A stretch of 64,000 bases of DNA, taken from assembly GCF_000526375.1 (NCBI RefSeq), contig NZ_JAFY01000002.1, forward strand, positions 682,001 to 746,000, read 5' to 3'. The stretch comes from Aminiphilus circumscriptus DSM 16581 (lineage in GTDB: Bacteria > Synergistota > Synergistia > Synergistales > Aminiphilaceae). Under the pieces are notes generated by a model. The model saw only the letters and a program-made list of their open reading frames with translations. It made no database searches and was not told the origin of the DNA. Position 1 is the first letter of the stretch. Every line of letters starts with the position of its first letter. A program made the position numbers and the translations under genes. Shown here piece by piece: positions 51,498-60,327 of this stretch.

Positions 51498-53651
51498 TCA
51501 GGGAAACATCGAGAGGATTGTCTCCACTTCTTCGGCGATGTCCCACCCCTCGTCGGAAGGGAAGATATCCCTCATCTCCTCGGTCCAGCCGAAGGGAAGA
51601 AGTGCCAGCACCTTGCCCGGGAGATACACCACCAGTGCCGCCGCGTCTTCCTGGGCTCTTGACAGCGCCTCTTCTCCGCGGCGGGCGGCGAGAACGCCAC
51701 CAATCCCATCCTCCCGGAGTTTCTCCATCCCTTCCCGGATCGCCTGTCCCGCGAGGGCACGCAGGTCCAGCACGTTTCGCCTTCGCCAGACGGCACGTTC
51801 CGTCAGTTCGGCCAAATGGGGTGCCACGAGCGATGCCAGCAGGGCGAAGAGTTCCGACGTTTCCACCGAACGAAGGGGAAAATCTGTAAGGGGAGGAATT
51901 CCAAGCGCTCCCACCAGAAGGGTCCCTCTTCGGAGAGGAACGACGAGGATCTCTCCTGCTTCTGCATCCTTCCAGACCCTGGGCTCTTCGGACTCTTCGG
52001 CGAGGGAGAGGAGCTTCGCCGACGCGGGGACCGGGTTTCCCGCGAGGGCGAGGCGGATGTCCTCCGTCCGGAGGACGTTTCGCAGGATCCGGAGAAGGCT
52101 CTCCAGAAAAAGATCCGCGTCGCGGATGCGATGGATTATGTTTGCCAGCTCTCTGAGCAGTCTGGAAAGATGCATCCACCGTTCGGCGGCTTCCTTTTGG
52201 GCGAGGGTTCGCTCGAGAAGAAAGAGACGCTCCAGCCCCACGGCGATGGTGGAGGCGAGAATCTCCACCGTATCCGGGTCGCCGTAGTGCTCTCCCGTCA
52301 CACTGGGGGCAAGCCCCGCCATGCCGAGAAGTCCCTCCTTGCCCTTGAAGAAAAGGGTTCGCGCCACTCTGCGCTCTTTCCAGAAGGGTGAGGCGGCGGC
52401 GAAAAGCCGTTCCGCCGCGGGTGCTTCCGGAAAGGACAGTCCTTCCGTACAGAAGGGAATCGTCTCCGCAGCGACAGGCGCCACGTTCTGGACGAGGAGA
52501 CGACCGTCCCGCCGCACACCTCCCTGGGCGTTTCGGAGCGAATGGAGCACGTACCCGGAGGATTCGGGCTGCCACGTCACGAGGGTCAGGGAGGATGTCT
52601 GGGTCATCTCCCCCAGTACGTCCGTGGCGGCGGTGAGGAACTGTTCCCGGTCCTGGAGGGCGAGCAGGTAAAGGCTTGCCTCGTGGAGCCCCCGGACGGC
52701 AAAGATCTTTTCGGAGATCGCTTCGAGGCGTTCCGCGTTTTCCACCTGAAGGGCGTTCATCTCCATCGCCTTGGAGGCCACGTGGGCGAAGAGGGAGAGA
52801 AAGTGGAGCACCTCCTGTTCGGGCGGAGATGCCCAGGAGAGAAAACAGAAAAGAGTGGTCTTCCCACCCGAGAGGGGGAGGACCACGTGGATCCGTTTCT
52901 GCCGGAGCAGAAGAAGGTTGGAGGCGCCGAGGGTCTTCGCGTGTTCCTCGTCCACGGGAATCGGAGCGGGGGCGGTGCGTCGGCTTTTGAAAACGCCCTC
53001 TCTGCGGGGGAGAATGTCGCGAGCGCCGAGAAGAGGTCTCCAGGAGTGCCCTTCGTCGAGGATCACCTGCACGGAGACGGCGAAGACCCCCTCGGAGAGC
53101 ACGTCCCCGAGGAAAGTCGCGAAATACTCCACGGGAAGGGGTTCGAAGATGGAGGAGAATGCCGCTTCCGTGACGAGCAGGTGGTAGGAGAGGCGGGAGA
53201 GGCGCATTTCCAGGTCGGACACGGCCAGGTGGTCCTGCCACATGGCGAAGAGCCGCACCAGGTAGGGCAACTCGGCCTCCAGGCCCGGAGGGATCTCGGA
53301 ACTCCCGAGCAGCAGGTAGAAAACCCATCTCGCGCTCCGGAGGCAGATTGCCCTGGACCATGGAACGTCACCGAAGAACTCTGCCGTCTCTTCCGGCAGG
53401 AGGGTCGCAAGCGTGTGTGCCGCGGGAAAGGTCTCGCAGGGAGGGAAAAGTTTTTCCAGAAGTGCCGCGCTGTCGGAGAAGAGCAGTGATGGAGGAGAAA
53501 AACGGGTAGCCCACGTAACCACGAGATCCCGTCCTTCTCTGCGGAGGAGCAGGGCCGGTGTTTCCGTCGCATCCAACACTTCTCCGAGAAGAGAGGGAAC
53601 TCCTCCGTTGAGCAGGAAATGCGTGCGTTCACATGCGTCCCGAAGAGACAT
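51498..53651 (-). CDS. Large cytoplasmic multi-GAF-like protein without output domain
   Basis: A 717-residue soluble protein with no transmembrane helix. By eye it contains three GAF-like sensor blocks: about 155-310 (ending LLLLRQKRIHVVLPLSGGKTT), 345-490 (FLTAATDVLGEMTQTSSL, then LFFKGKEGLLGMAGL) and 500-640 (LFLESLLRILRNVLRTEDI, then ILVVPLRRGTLLVGALGI), joined by helical linkers. No kinase, GGDEF, HD or DNA-binding motif is visible. The C-terminal 70 residues (YLPGKVLALLPFGWTEEMRD) could interact with a partner. GAGGAGG lies seven bases before the ATG, and the DUF342 gene ends 12 bases upstream, so the two form an operon. The function is unknown. Confidence 0.8.
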   Translation of the reverse strand: MSLRDACERTHFLLNGGVPSLLGEVLDATETPALLLRREGRDLVVTWATRFSPPSLLFSDSAALLEKLFPPCETFPAAHTLATLLPEETAEFFGDVPWSRAICLRSARWVFYLLLGSSEIPPGLEAELPYLVRLFAMWQDHLAVSDLEMRLSRLSYHLLVTEAAFSSIFEPLPVEYFATFLGDVLSEGVFAVSVQVILDEGHSWRPLLGARDILPRREGVFKSRRTAPAPIPVDEEHAKTLGASNLLLLRQKRIHVVLPLSGGKTTLFCFLSWASPPEQEVLHFLSLFAHVASKAMEMNALQVENAERLEAISEKIFAVRGLHEASLYLLALQDREQFLTAATDVLGEMTQTSSLTLVTWQPESSGYVLHSLRNAQGGVRRDGRLLVQNVAPVAAETIPFCTEGLSFPEAPAAERLFAAASPFWKERRVARTLFFKGKEGLLGMAGLAPSVTGEHYGDPDTVEILASTIAVGLERLFLLERTLAQKEAAERWMHLSRLLRELANIIHRIRDADLFLESLLRILRNVLRTEDIRLALAGNPVPASAKLLSLAEESEEPRVWKDAEAGEILVVPLRRGTLLVGALGIPPLTDFPLRSVETSELFALLASLVAPHLAELTERAVWRRRNVLDLRALAGQAIREGMEKLREDGIGGVLAARRGEEALSRAQEDAAALVVYLPGKVLALLPFGWTEEMRDIFPSDEGWDIAEEVETILSMFP

Positions 53652-53663
53652 GAGCGCGCCTCC

Positions 53664-55259
53664 TCAGCCTCGAAGGGCGACGATGCGCCGTTCGTCGGGG
53701 TCGAAGAAGAGGGTGAGAGCGGAAGCTCCGTCCCGGATGAGATCTCCGTACCCCTTGAGGCGAAGATTCACTCCCGGGGATGCCTCGCCCCTCACTCCGA
53801 AGGTGGCGTCTCCCTTCAGCTTTTGGAAAAGAAGCCGGTAGGATTCCACTCTCTCCCTGAGATCGTCGTATTCTCTGCTCATGTCCACGTAGCGGAGGAT
53901 ACGCTCCTTGGTGGCCTGGTCCAGCTCCTTGCCCAAGGCGAAACCGCTCCGGATCTGTGCCGTGAGGGAGACGAGAATCTCCTCCACCGTCTCCAGGCGC
54001 GCCTGGAATTCCTTGTATTCCCGGTAGAGGGCGTTCCGGGACACCCCGGAGACCTCGATCTTCGTGTCCCCGTGCCGCAAGGAGCGGATGTTGCGGGCGT
54101 GCACATGGGCTGCGGAGTGGATTTCCGACGAAGCGATGACACCCTTGCGTCCCTCCACGAGGACACCCCGTTCGGTTCGGACGATGCATCGGAGCAGGTA
54201 TTCGTTCACTTCGAGCGTTTCGCACTCAATGATGGCATCCTGAGCGAAGCGAAGTCGAATCTCCTTATGCGCCTTGAGATGCGCTTCTCCCTTGCCCTGC
54301 ACACCGTAGAGGACGGCAATGCGTCCCTCTCTGCTCTCCACGAAGGCTTTTTCCACGGAGCCGCGAATGTCCACGTCGCCTGTGGCGGAGACGGAGAAGC
54401 CGTCCCGAATGGTTCCACGGACGAGAACGGGACCGTTGAAGGTGATGTTTCCCGTGGAGTAGTCTACATCGCCGGAAATGATGAGGAGCGGGATGACGGA
54501 GACCACATCGCCCTTCCACTCCAGCCGTCCATCGAGCTTTGCCCGGAGGTCGTCGCCTTCCCAGGCGAGTCCCTTTCCGAAGCGGAGTCGGGCCGGTTTT
54601 CCCTTTCGCTGGGGGACGATCTCCCCCTGAACGTTCCGTCCCGGCGTTCCCGGTGTGGGGGGGATGCGGCGGGCCACCACGTCGCCCCGGCGTATTTCCT
54701 GGACGAGGTCGAGATTGTAGAAATCCACCCGACCGTCGGGGTTGTCATCGGGGCGCCCTGATGGCGGTGCGAAGAACATCTGTATGGTTCCGTCCAGGCC
54801 GTTTCGAGGAGGAATTCCTCGGGCCAGCGGCTTCCGGAGAACCTCTTTTCCCGAGCGGGAGAGCTCCAGAGCCTCCGTCAGTGCGTCCTCGTCCACGCCG
54901 AAGACGATATGGTCCTTCGCGAGAAGTTCCCGTAATCGTTCCTCGTCGCTCCATCCCGGCGGCAGAGAGAGGAGGCAAGTCATGCCCCCGTCCTCGACGA
55001 GGAGTTCGGGAAGCCGCTCCGATTTGGAAGAGGACGGTTCCAGGACGGCGCCGAGAACGAATTCCCCCCGTTGTGCGATGTACCGGATGAGTTCCTTCAG
55101 CGTGATCCGCAACGTCACGTCGAGTTCCTGGATTCTGGAGAGCACCTCCACGGCGGAAAGGGATGTGTCCCGCACGTCGAGGACGAAGGCGCCTCCTCTT
55201 TCGAGAAGACGAAAGCGCGGTTCTTCGTGGAGAATCCGTTCCCCATCACTTTCGGTCAT
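53664..55259 (-). CDS. DUF342/FapA-family polymer-like protein
   Basis: A 531-residue protein. About residues 150-400 form the FapA core: VARRIPPTPGTPGRNVQGE, then a beta-helix of repeated strands (IISGDVDYSTGNITFNGPVL, GDVDIRGSVEKAFVESREG, GVLVEGRKGVIASSEIHS). A coiled coil of about 80 residues follows (YREYKEFQARLETVEEIL, then LRERVESYRLLFQKLKG). The N-terminal 130 residues are a variable domain. FapA-like proteins are linked to cell-surface, motility or signalling functions, but the biochemical role is unsettled. The start at 55259 is supported by AGGGGG six bases upstream. It is co-transcribed with the multi-GAF-like gene. Confidence 0.88.
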   Translation of the reverse strand: MTESDGERILHEEPRFRLLERGGAFVLDVRDTSLSAVEVLSRIQELDVTLRITLKELIRYIAQRGEFVLGAVLEPSSSKSERLPELLVEDGGMTCLLSLPPGWSDEERLRELLAKDHIVFGVDEDALTEALELSRSGKEVLRKPLARGIPPRNGLDGTIQMFFAPPSGRPDDNPDGRVDFYNLDLVQEIRRGDVVARRIPPTPGTPGRNVQGEIVPQRKGKPARLRFGKGLAWEGDDLRAKLDGRLEWKGDVVSVIPLLIISGDVDYSTGNITFNGPVLVRGTIRDGFSVSATGDVDIRGSVEKAFVESREGRIAVLYGVQGKGEAHLKAHKEIRLRFAQDAIIECETLEVNEYLLRCIVRTERGVLVEGRKGVIASSEIHSAAHVHARNIRSLRHGDTKIEVSGVSRNALYREYKEFQARLETVEEILVSLTAQIRSGFALGKELDQATKERILRYVDMSREYDDLRERVESYRLLFQKLKGDATFGVRGEASPGVNLRLKGYGDLIRDGASALTLFFDPDERRIVALRG

Positions 55260-55728
55260 GAGCATCCCCCTCGCTTGATTCCCGCCTGGGCGAATCATGG
55301 GGACAATTCGGACGGCGTCTTGTGAGACTAACGTAGTATTCGCTCAGTATAGTTCAAAGGCGACAAAAATGAAAAAGGGTCTCGGGATGCGTCTTTGTAG
55401 TTATTCCATCATCATGAAAGATCTTCTGTGTGGGTCTTCGGTCACGGGCCTGAGGGGATGGGGTAGTTTTACATGTCGTTACCGGGTTCGTTTATCCTGT
55501 CGCGTAACGGTGTGGCTTGTCTCTGGATGTCTCATCGTTGGTGTTTTTCTCTTCTCTATGATGCTTCTTTCCCGAAGAGTGAGTTTTCAGGTGCGCCACG
55601 TGCCCGAATATCGAAGAATGATAAAATGATCCTGAAAAAAACGAGTGACCGAGTGATCTCCGGGCGGAAGTCTGTCCGATGCCCGGGAAAACGACGTTGG
55701 AAAAAACGTTCCGGAGGAGGAATGTTCC
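55260..55728. other. Divergent intergenic region between DUF342 and RND genes
   Basis: About 470 bases. A candidate minus-strand promoter lies at 55346-55375 (TTTTCA, 18 bases, TATACT) for the DUF342 operon. In front of the RND operon TAAAAT (55622-55627) may be a -10 box, and the tandem words GAGTGACC/GAGTGATC near 55646-55662 could be a regulator site. A 110-codon open frame at 55297-55629 is judged non-coding because it lacks a ribosome-binding site and a coding-like composition. Confidence 0.4.
55346..55375 (-). promoter_or_regulatory. Candidate promoter of the DUF342/multi-GAF operon
   Basis: On the minus strand TTTTCA (55375-55370) and TATACT (55351-55346) are 18 bases apart, about 85 bases before the DUF342 gene. 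The -35 box matches four of six consensus positions. Confidence 0.4.
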
Positions 55729-57045
55729 ATGGAGAAACGAGAATTGTTCCGGAAGTACACGGGCATCTTCGGCATTCTGGTGCTCTTTGCGGTTGGACTC
55801 TTTCTGTTCGGACGCCATGAACGGAAGGAGGAGACCGTCTCCAGGGCGCCGGTGGCGCGCCCCGTGAAGACGCTGGTGCTTTCCGCACCGGCGGCGCGGG
55901 ATGTCCGGACCTATCCCGGCAAGATCCTCGCGTCCCAGAGGGTCGATCTCGCCTTTCGTGTCTCCGGTCCTCTTGTGGAGCTGCCCGTCCGGAAAGCCCA
56001 GAACGTTGCGAAGGGTGATCTCCTCGCCCGGCTGGACCCGAGGGATTTCGAGATTCAGCTCCAGAATGTCAAAAGTACTCTCGCGAACGCCCAGGCACAG
56101 CTTGCAGCCATGCGAGCTGGGGCCCGCAAGGAAGAGGTTTCCGCCCTGTCGTCCCAGCTTGCATCGTCCCGGGCGCGCATGGAGGAGGCGGAAGCCCAGT
56201 ACCGTCGTTTCGAGCGGCTTTACAAGGAGGGTGCCATTGCGGCGGCGGAGTTCGACCGCTACAAGACCGCCTACGAGGTCTCCAAGGCCACGGTGAACGA
56301 GGCAAGCCAGGAATTGCAGAAGGCGAAAACAGGAGCCCGCCCGGAGGACATTCAGGCCATGGAGGCGACTATCCGCGGTCTCGAATCCTCGGTGAAGGCT
56401 GCGGAGAGCGCGCTTTCGGACACAGAACTTCGGGCGCCCTTCGACGGAATCGTGGCGGATCGCTACGTGGAGAACTTTCAGAGCATCCAGCGGGATCAAC
56501 CCATCCTCGCCCTCCAGGATCTGAAAGACCTCGAGGTGGTCATCTCCGTTCCGGAACAGGACCTTACCCGGGCGAGGAGCGCCGACGCCGTGACAGTCCA
56601 GGTACGCTTCGAAAACATCCCCGGGAAGACTTTTTCCGCCACGTTCAAGGAGGTCGCCACCCAGGCGGATCCCCAGACTCAGACCTATCCCGTGACCTTC
56701 CGCATGCCCTACCCGGAGGAACTCATGGTGCTTCCCGGCATGACTGTGGAAGTTCTTCTGGGATTCCAGAGCAACGCCACCGGAGACGGGGGATTCGTGG
56801 TTCCCACCGAAGCGGTTGCCGCGGGTGAGGGTACGTCGCATTTTCTCCTGGTCGTGGACGAACCGGCCCTGACGGTACGGCGCGTCCCTGTGGACGTGCT
56901 CTCCTTCCGGAAAGAAGATGCGGTGGTGAGCGGCGATCTCGCTCCGGGAACCCGGGTGGTTGTTGCGGGGGTGAGCCTGCTTGCCGAGGGAGAGGCTGTG
57001 ACGCTCTACGCCCCGGAGGAGACACCGCTCCCCGCCGCGGAATAG
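55729..57045 (+). CDS. RND efflux periplasmic adaptor (membrane fusion protein)
   Basis: A 438-residue adaptor of the AcrA/HlyD family. An N-terminal membrane anchor (FGILVLFAVGLFLFG) is followed by a barrel-sandwich half (VDLAFRVSGPLVELPV), a long alpha-hairpin (LASSRARMEEAEAQYRRFE) and the second half (LRAPFDGIVADRYVENFQ), then beta-barrel and membrane-proximal domains (LPGMTVEVLLGF). It links the inner-membrane pump to an outer-membrane channel; no TolC-like gene is present here. GGAGGAGG lies eight bases before the ATG. The pump gene follows without a gap. Confidence 0.94.
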   Translation: MEKRELFRKYTGIFGILVLFAVGLFLFGRHERKEETVSRAPVARPVKTLVLSAPAARDVRTYPGKILASQRVDLAFRVSGPLVELPVRKAQNVAKGDLLARLDPRDFEIQLQNVKSTLANAQAQLAAMRAGARKEEVSALSSQLASSRARMEEAEAQYRRFERLYKEGAIAAAEFDRYKTAYEVSKATVNEASQELQKAKTGARPEDIQAMEATIRGLESSVKAAESALSDTELRAPFDGIVADRYVENFQSIQRDQPILALQDLKDLEVVISVPEQDLTRARSADAVTVQVRFENIPGKTFSATFKEVATQADPQTQTYPVTFRMPYPEELMVLPGMTVEVLLGFQSNATGDGGFVVPTEAVAAGEGTSHFLLVVDEPALTVRRVPVDVLSFRKEDAVVSGDLAPGTRVVVAGVSLLAEGEAVTLYAPEETPLPAAE

Positions 57046-57054
57046 GTGGACGCC

Positions 57055-60000
57055 ATGAATATCGCCACAGCGAGCATTCGAAAGAGCACCGTCACATGGT
57101 TCATCACCGGTCTCCTTCTCGTGGGGGGGATGCTGTCCTACACAGGTCTCGGAAAGCTGGAGGATCCCGCCTTCACGATCAAAACCGCCGTGGTGACCAC
57201 TCGCTATCCCGGCGCGTCTCCCGAGGAAGTTGAGAACGAGGTGACGGAGGTGGTGGAGAGCGCCATCCAGCAGCTCGGGCAGGTGGACATCGTGCGCTCC
57301 CTCTCCCAGGCCGGAGGCTCCGTGATCTACGTGGACATCAAGGATACCTTCACCGCGAAGGATCTTCCCCAGATCTGGGACGAGCTGCGCCGGAAGGTGA
57401 ACGACGTGCAGGGCAATCTTCCTCCCGGGGCGGGGCCCTCCCTGGTGAACGACGATTACGGCGATGTCTTCGGCGTGTACTTCGCCCTCACCGGAAAGGG
57501 ATACACGTTACGCGAGCTCGAGAACTTCGCGGATTTTCTCCGCAAGGAACTGCTTCTCGTCCCCGGCGTGGCGAACGTCCGCATCGCGGGAGCGCAGCGG
57601 GAGACGGTCTATGTGGAGCTTTCCCGGTCTCGCATGACCCAGCTCGGCATTCCTCTCCAGACGATCTTCGACACGCTCAAGGCCCAGAACCTCGTGGTGG
57701 ACGCGGGAAGTGTGCAGGTGGGGAAAGAATATCTCCGCATCGAGCCCACGGGACTCTTCGCCACGGTAGAGGACATCGGAGATTTGTTCCTCCGGAGCGG
57801 CTCCGGAACACTGCTGCGACTCCGCGACGTGGCGACCGTCAAGAGAGGGTATCTGGATCCGCCGCGGGCGCTCATGCGCTTCAACGGCGAGCCTGCACTC
57901 GGCATCGGCATCTCCAACGTGGAAGGGGGCAATGTCATCACCATGGGCGAGGCGGTGAAGAAACGCCTCGCGGAGCTGCTTCCCCAGACGCCTCTCGGCA
58001 TGGAACTCGGGCTCATCTACTACCAGTCCGACACGGTCAAAGAGGCCATCGCGAACTTTCTGGTCAACCTCCTCGAAGCGCTGGTCATCGTCATCGGTCT
58101 GCTGCTCCTCTTCATGGGCATGCGCTGCGGTCTTCTCATCGGCGCCGTGCTGCTCCTGACGATTCTCGCCACCTTTATCGCCATGAAGGGTTTTCGCATC
58201 GACCTGCACAGCATTTCCCTGGGAGCGCTCATCGTCGCCCTGGGGATGCTTGTGGACAATGCCATCGTTATTGCCGACGGCGTTCTCGTGGGAATCCAGA
58301 AAGGGCGGGACCCTTTCCGTTCCTCCGAGGACATCGTGGGGCAGACCCAGTGGCCCCTGCTCGGTGCGACGATCATCGCCGTTCTCGCCTTCGCTCCGAT
58401 CGGTCTTTCTCCCGACAGTACGGGAGAGTATTGCCGCAGCCTTTTTCAGGTGGTGGGAATCTCCCTTCTGCTGAGCTGGATCCTCGCCGTGACGATCACC
58501 CCCCTTGCGGGAGCGCACTTTCTCAAGGTGGCCCCGATGCGGGAGGGGGAAGAACTCTACGGATCGCTTCTCTATCGTCTCTACCGGAAGTTCCTTGAAG
58601 CGTGCCTTGCGAAGCGGCTGCTCACGCTGGCCGTTCTGGCGGGACTTCTTGTGACGGGCGTTCTCGGCTTCAACATGGTGGACAAGTCCTTTTTCCCCAG
58701 CGCGTCGAGCCCCATGTTCACCATCGAGTTCCGGCGCCCCAAGGGGGCGTTTATCAACGAGACTCTTGAGGACGTGCGGAAGTTCGAAGCGTTTCTTCGG
58801 GAGCAGCCCGAGACCAAATCCGTGACCTCCTTTGTGGGCGAAGGGGCGTTGCGCTTCCTCCTCACCTTCACCGCGGGCGATCCCGGAGACGAGTACGGAA
58901 GTTTCGTGGTCGGGACCGAAAACGCGGAGGAGACGGATTCGCTCATGAAAAAAGTGGAGGAGTTCGCTGCCCGGGAGCTGCCGTATCTGGATCCACGGGT
59001 ACGCCCTTTCGGGAAGGGGACGGGAAGCGGCGCGAAGATTCAGGTGCGCTTCTCCGGGGAGGATCCGCTCGTGCTCCGCGGCCTCGCCGACCAGGCCACG
59101 GCGCTCTATCGTGCCGCGGGTGCGGTGAACATCCGCAGCGACTGGGGGGAACGGGTCAAGGTCATCCGTCCGGTCCTCGATGAGGTTCGGGCGAGGCAGG
59201 TGGGGCTCACGCGAAAGGACATCGCGGAGGCCCTGGAACTCTCCTTTTCCGGTGCGACCGCAGGCCTCTATCGCGAGAAGGACAAACTTCTTCCCATCGT
59301 GGCCCGCTTTCCCGAGGCGGAACGGGCCGATGCGGGAACCCTTCCGGAGGTGCAGACCTGGAGTCCTTCGCTGCAGCGTTATCTCCCTCTCTCTCAGGTG
59401 GTCCGGCGTTTCGACACCGTTGCGGAGGATTCCGTGATCTACCGGCGGAACCGCATGCGCACCGTCACCACGGAATGCGATGCCGCCGACGGTCTTGCGG
59501 GGCCGCTGTTCACCAGAGTGCGCTCCTCGGTGGAAAATCTTCCTCTTCCCTTGGGGTACAGCATGGAGTGGGGCGGTGAGTACGAGAGTTCCGGCAAGGC
59601 TCAGGGCGGGCTTTTGCGCATGATTCCCCTGGCCTTTGCCGCTATAGTGCTGATCCTGGTGGTTCTTTTCAACGCCCTGCGGCAGCCCGCGATCATTCTG
59701 CTCTGCCTGCCTCTTTCGGTGATAGGCATGACTGCGGGGCTCCTGCTGTTGCGGAAACCTTTCGATTTCCTCGCGCTGCTCGGTTTCCTGAGTCTCGCGG
59801 GGATGCTCATCAAGAACGCCATCGTGCTTATCGACCAGATTGATCTCGAGATCCGGGAAGGGCGCGATCCCTATGAGGCCATCGTTGATTCCGCATTGAG
59901 CCGGGCCCGTCCGGTGCTCATGGCGGCACTCACCACCGTGCTCGGCATGGTTCCCCTCTACTTCGACGTGCTCTTTTCCTCCATGGCGGTGACCATCATG

Positions 60001-60108
60001 TTCGGTCTCACTTTTGCCACAGGACTCACCCTCGTGGTGGTCCCCGTTCTCTACGCGCTCTTCTTCCGGATTCATCCTGCGCCGGAGGGTGAGGGCGTGC
60101 CCGGGTAA
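57055..60108 (+). CDS. RND-superfamily efflux pump
   Basis: A 1017-residue inner-membrane proton-driven transporter with 12 transmembrane segments and two large periplasmic loops. The N-terminal helix starts in TWFITGLLLVGGML, and the proton-relay Asp is in GMLVDNAIVIADG in TM4. GFLSLAGMLIKNAIVLID marks the TM10 region and RPVLMAALTTVLGM the end of the fourth signature. The pattern is of the HAE1/CzcA-like group, without the metal-specific motifs of CzcA, so drugs or organic compounds are more likely substrates. ATG 57055 (AGGTGG five bases upstream) is preferred to a GTG three codons earlier that abuts the adaptor stop. Confidence 0.94.
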   Translation: MNIATASIRKSTVTWFITGLLLVGGMLSYTGLGKLEDPAFTIKTAVVTTRYPGASPEEVENEVTEVVESAIQQLGQVDIVRSLSQAGGSVIYVDIKDTFTAKDLPQIWDELRRKVNDVQGNLPPGAGPSLVNDDYGDVFGVYFALTGKGYTLRELENFADFLRKELLLVPGVANVRIAGAQRETVYVELSRSRMTQLGIPLQTIFDTLKAQNLVVDAGSVQVGKEYLRIEPTGLFATVEDIGDLFLRSGSGTLLRLRDVATVKRGYLDPPRALMRFNGEPALGIGISNVEGGNVITMGEAVKKRLAELLPQTPLGMELGLIYYQSDTVKEAIANFLVNLLEALVIVIGLLLLFMGMRCGLLIGAVLLLTILATFIAMKGFRIDLHSISLGALIVALGMLVDNAIVIADGVLVGIQKGRDPFRSSEDIVGQTQWPLLGATIIAVLAFAPIGLSPDSTGEYCRSLFQVVGISLLLSWILAVTITPLAGAHFLKVAPMREGEELYGSLLYRLYRKFLEACLAKRLLTLAVLAGLLVTGVLGFNMVDKSFFPSASSPMFTIEFRRPKGAFINETLEDVRKFEAFLREQPETKSVTSFVGEGALRFLLTFTAGDPGDEYGSFVVGTENAEETDSLMKKVEEFAARELPYLDPRVRPFGKGTGSGAKIQVRFSGEDPLVLRGLADQATALYRAAGAVNIRSDWGERVKVIRPVLDEVRARQVGLTRKDIAEALELSFSGATAGLYREKDKLLPIVARFPEAERADAGTLPEVQTWSPSLQRYLPLSQVVRRFDTVAEDSVIYRRNRMRTVTTECDAADGLAGPLFTRVRSSVENLPLPLGYSMEWGGEYESSGKAQGGLLRMIPLAFAAIVLILVVLFNALRQPAIILLCLPLSVIGMTAGLLLLRKPFDFLALLGFLSLAGMLIKNAIVLIDQIDLEIREGRDPYEAIVDSALSRARPVLMAALTTVLGMVPLYFDVLFSSMAVTIMFGLTFATGLTLVVVPVLYALFFRIHPAPEGEGVPG

Positions 60109-60209
60109 GCGTAAGGGACGGGGCATGCCGGAAGGGAGAAGGGGAGGAGGATGCTTCCATATTCCGCGAGAAGGAACGCTGCCCCAAAGCAAAGGAGTTC
60201 GTCGGAGAA

Positions 60210-60249
60210 AAAGCGGGAAAGGGCCTCGTCACAGGCCCTTTCCCGCTTT
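60210..60249. terminator. Bidirectional terminator
   Basis: A perfect 17-base-pair stem (60210-60226 with 60233-60249) and a CGTCAC loop. Minus-strand transcripts are followed by TTTTTCTC, plus-strand ones by TTTCTTC. It serves the convergent RND operon and the gene at 60328-61869. Confidence 0.85.
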
Positions 60250-60327
60250 CTTCGCTCTCGTTCCGGTTCATTGCGGTTTTTCTCTCTAGCTTGCGGCCGT
60301 GCCCGTCCGCTCAGGGAACGTTGTGTC

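Noticed and set aside
55297-55629. A 110-codon plus-strand frame with one hydrophobic stretch
   Set aside because: It has no ribosome-binding site, a poor codon pattern compared with its neighbours and no similarity I recognise; it overlaps the likely promoter region.
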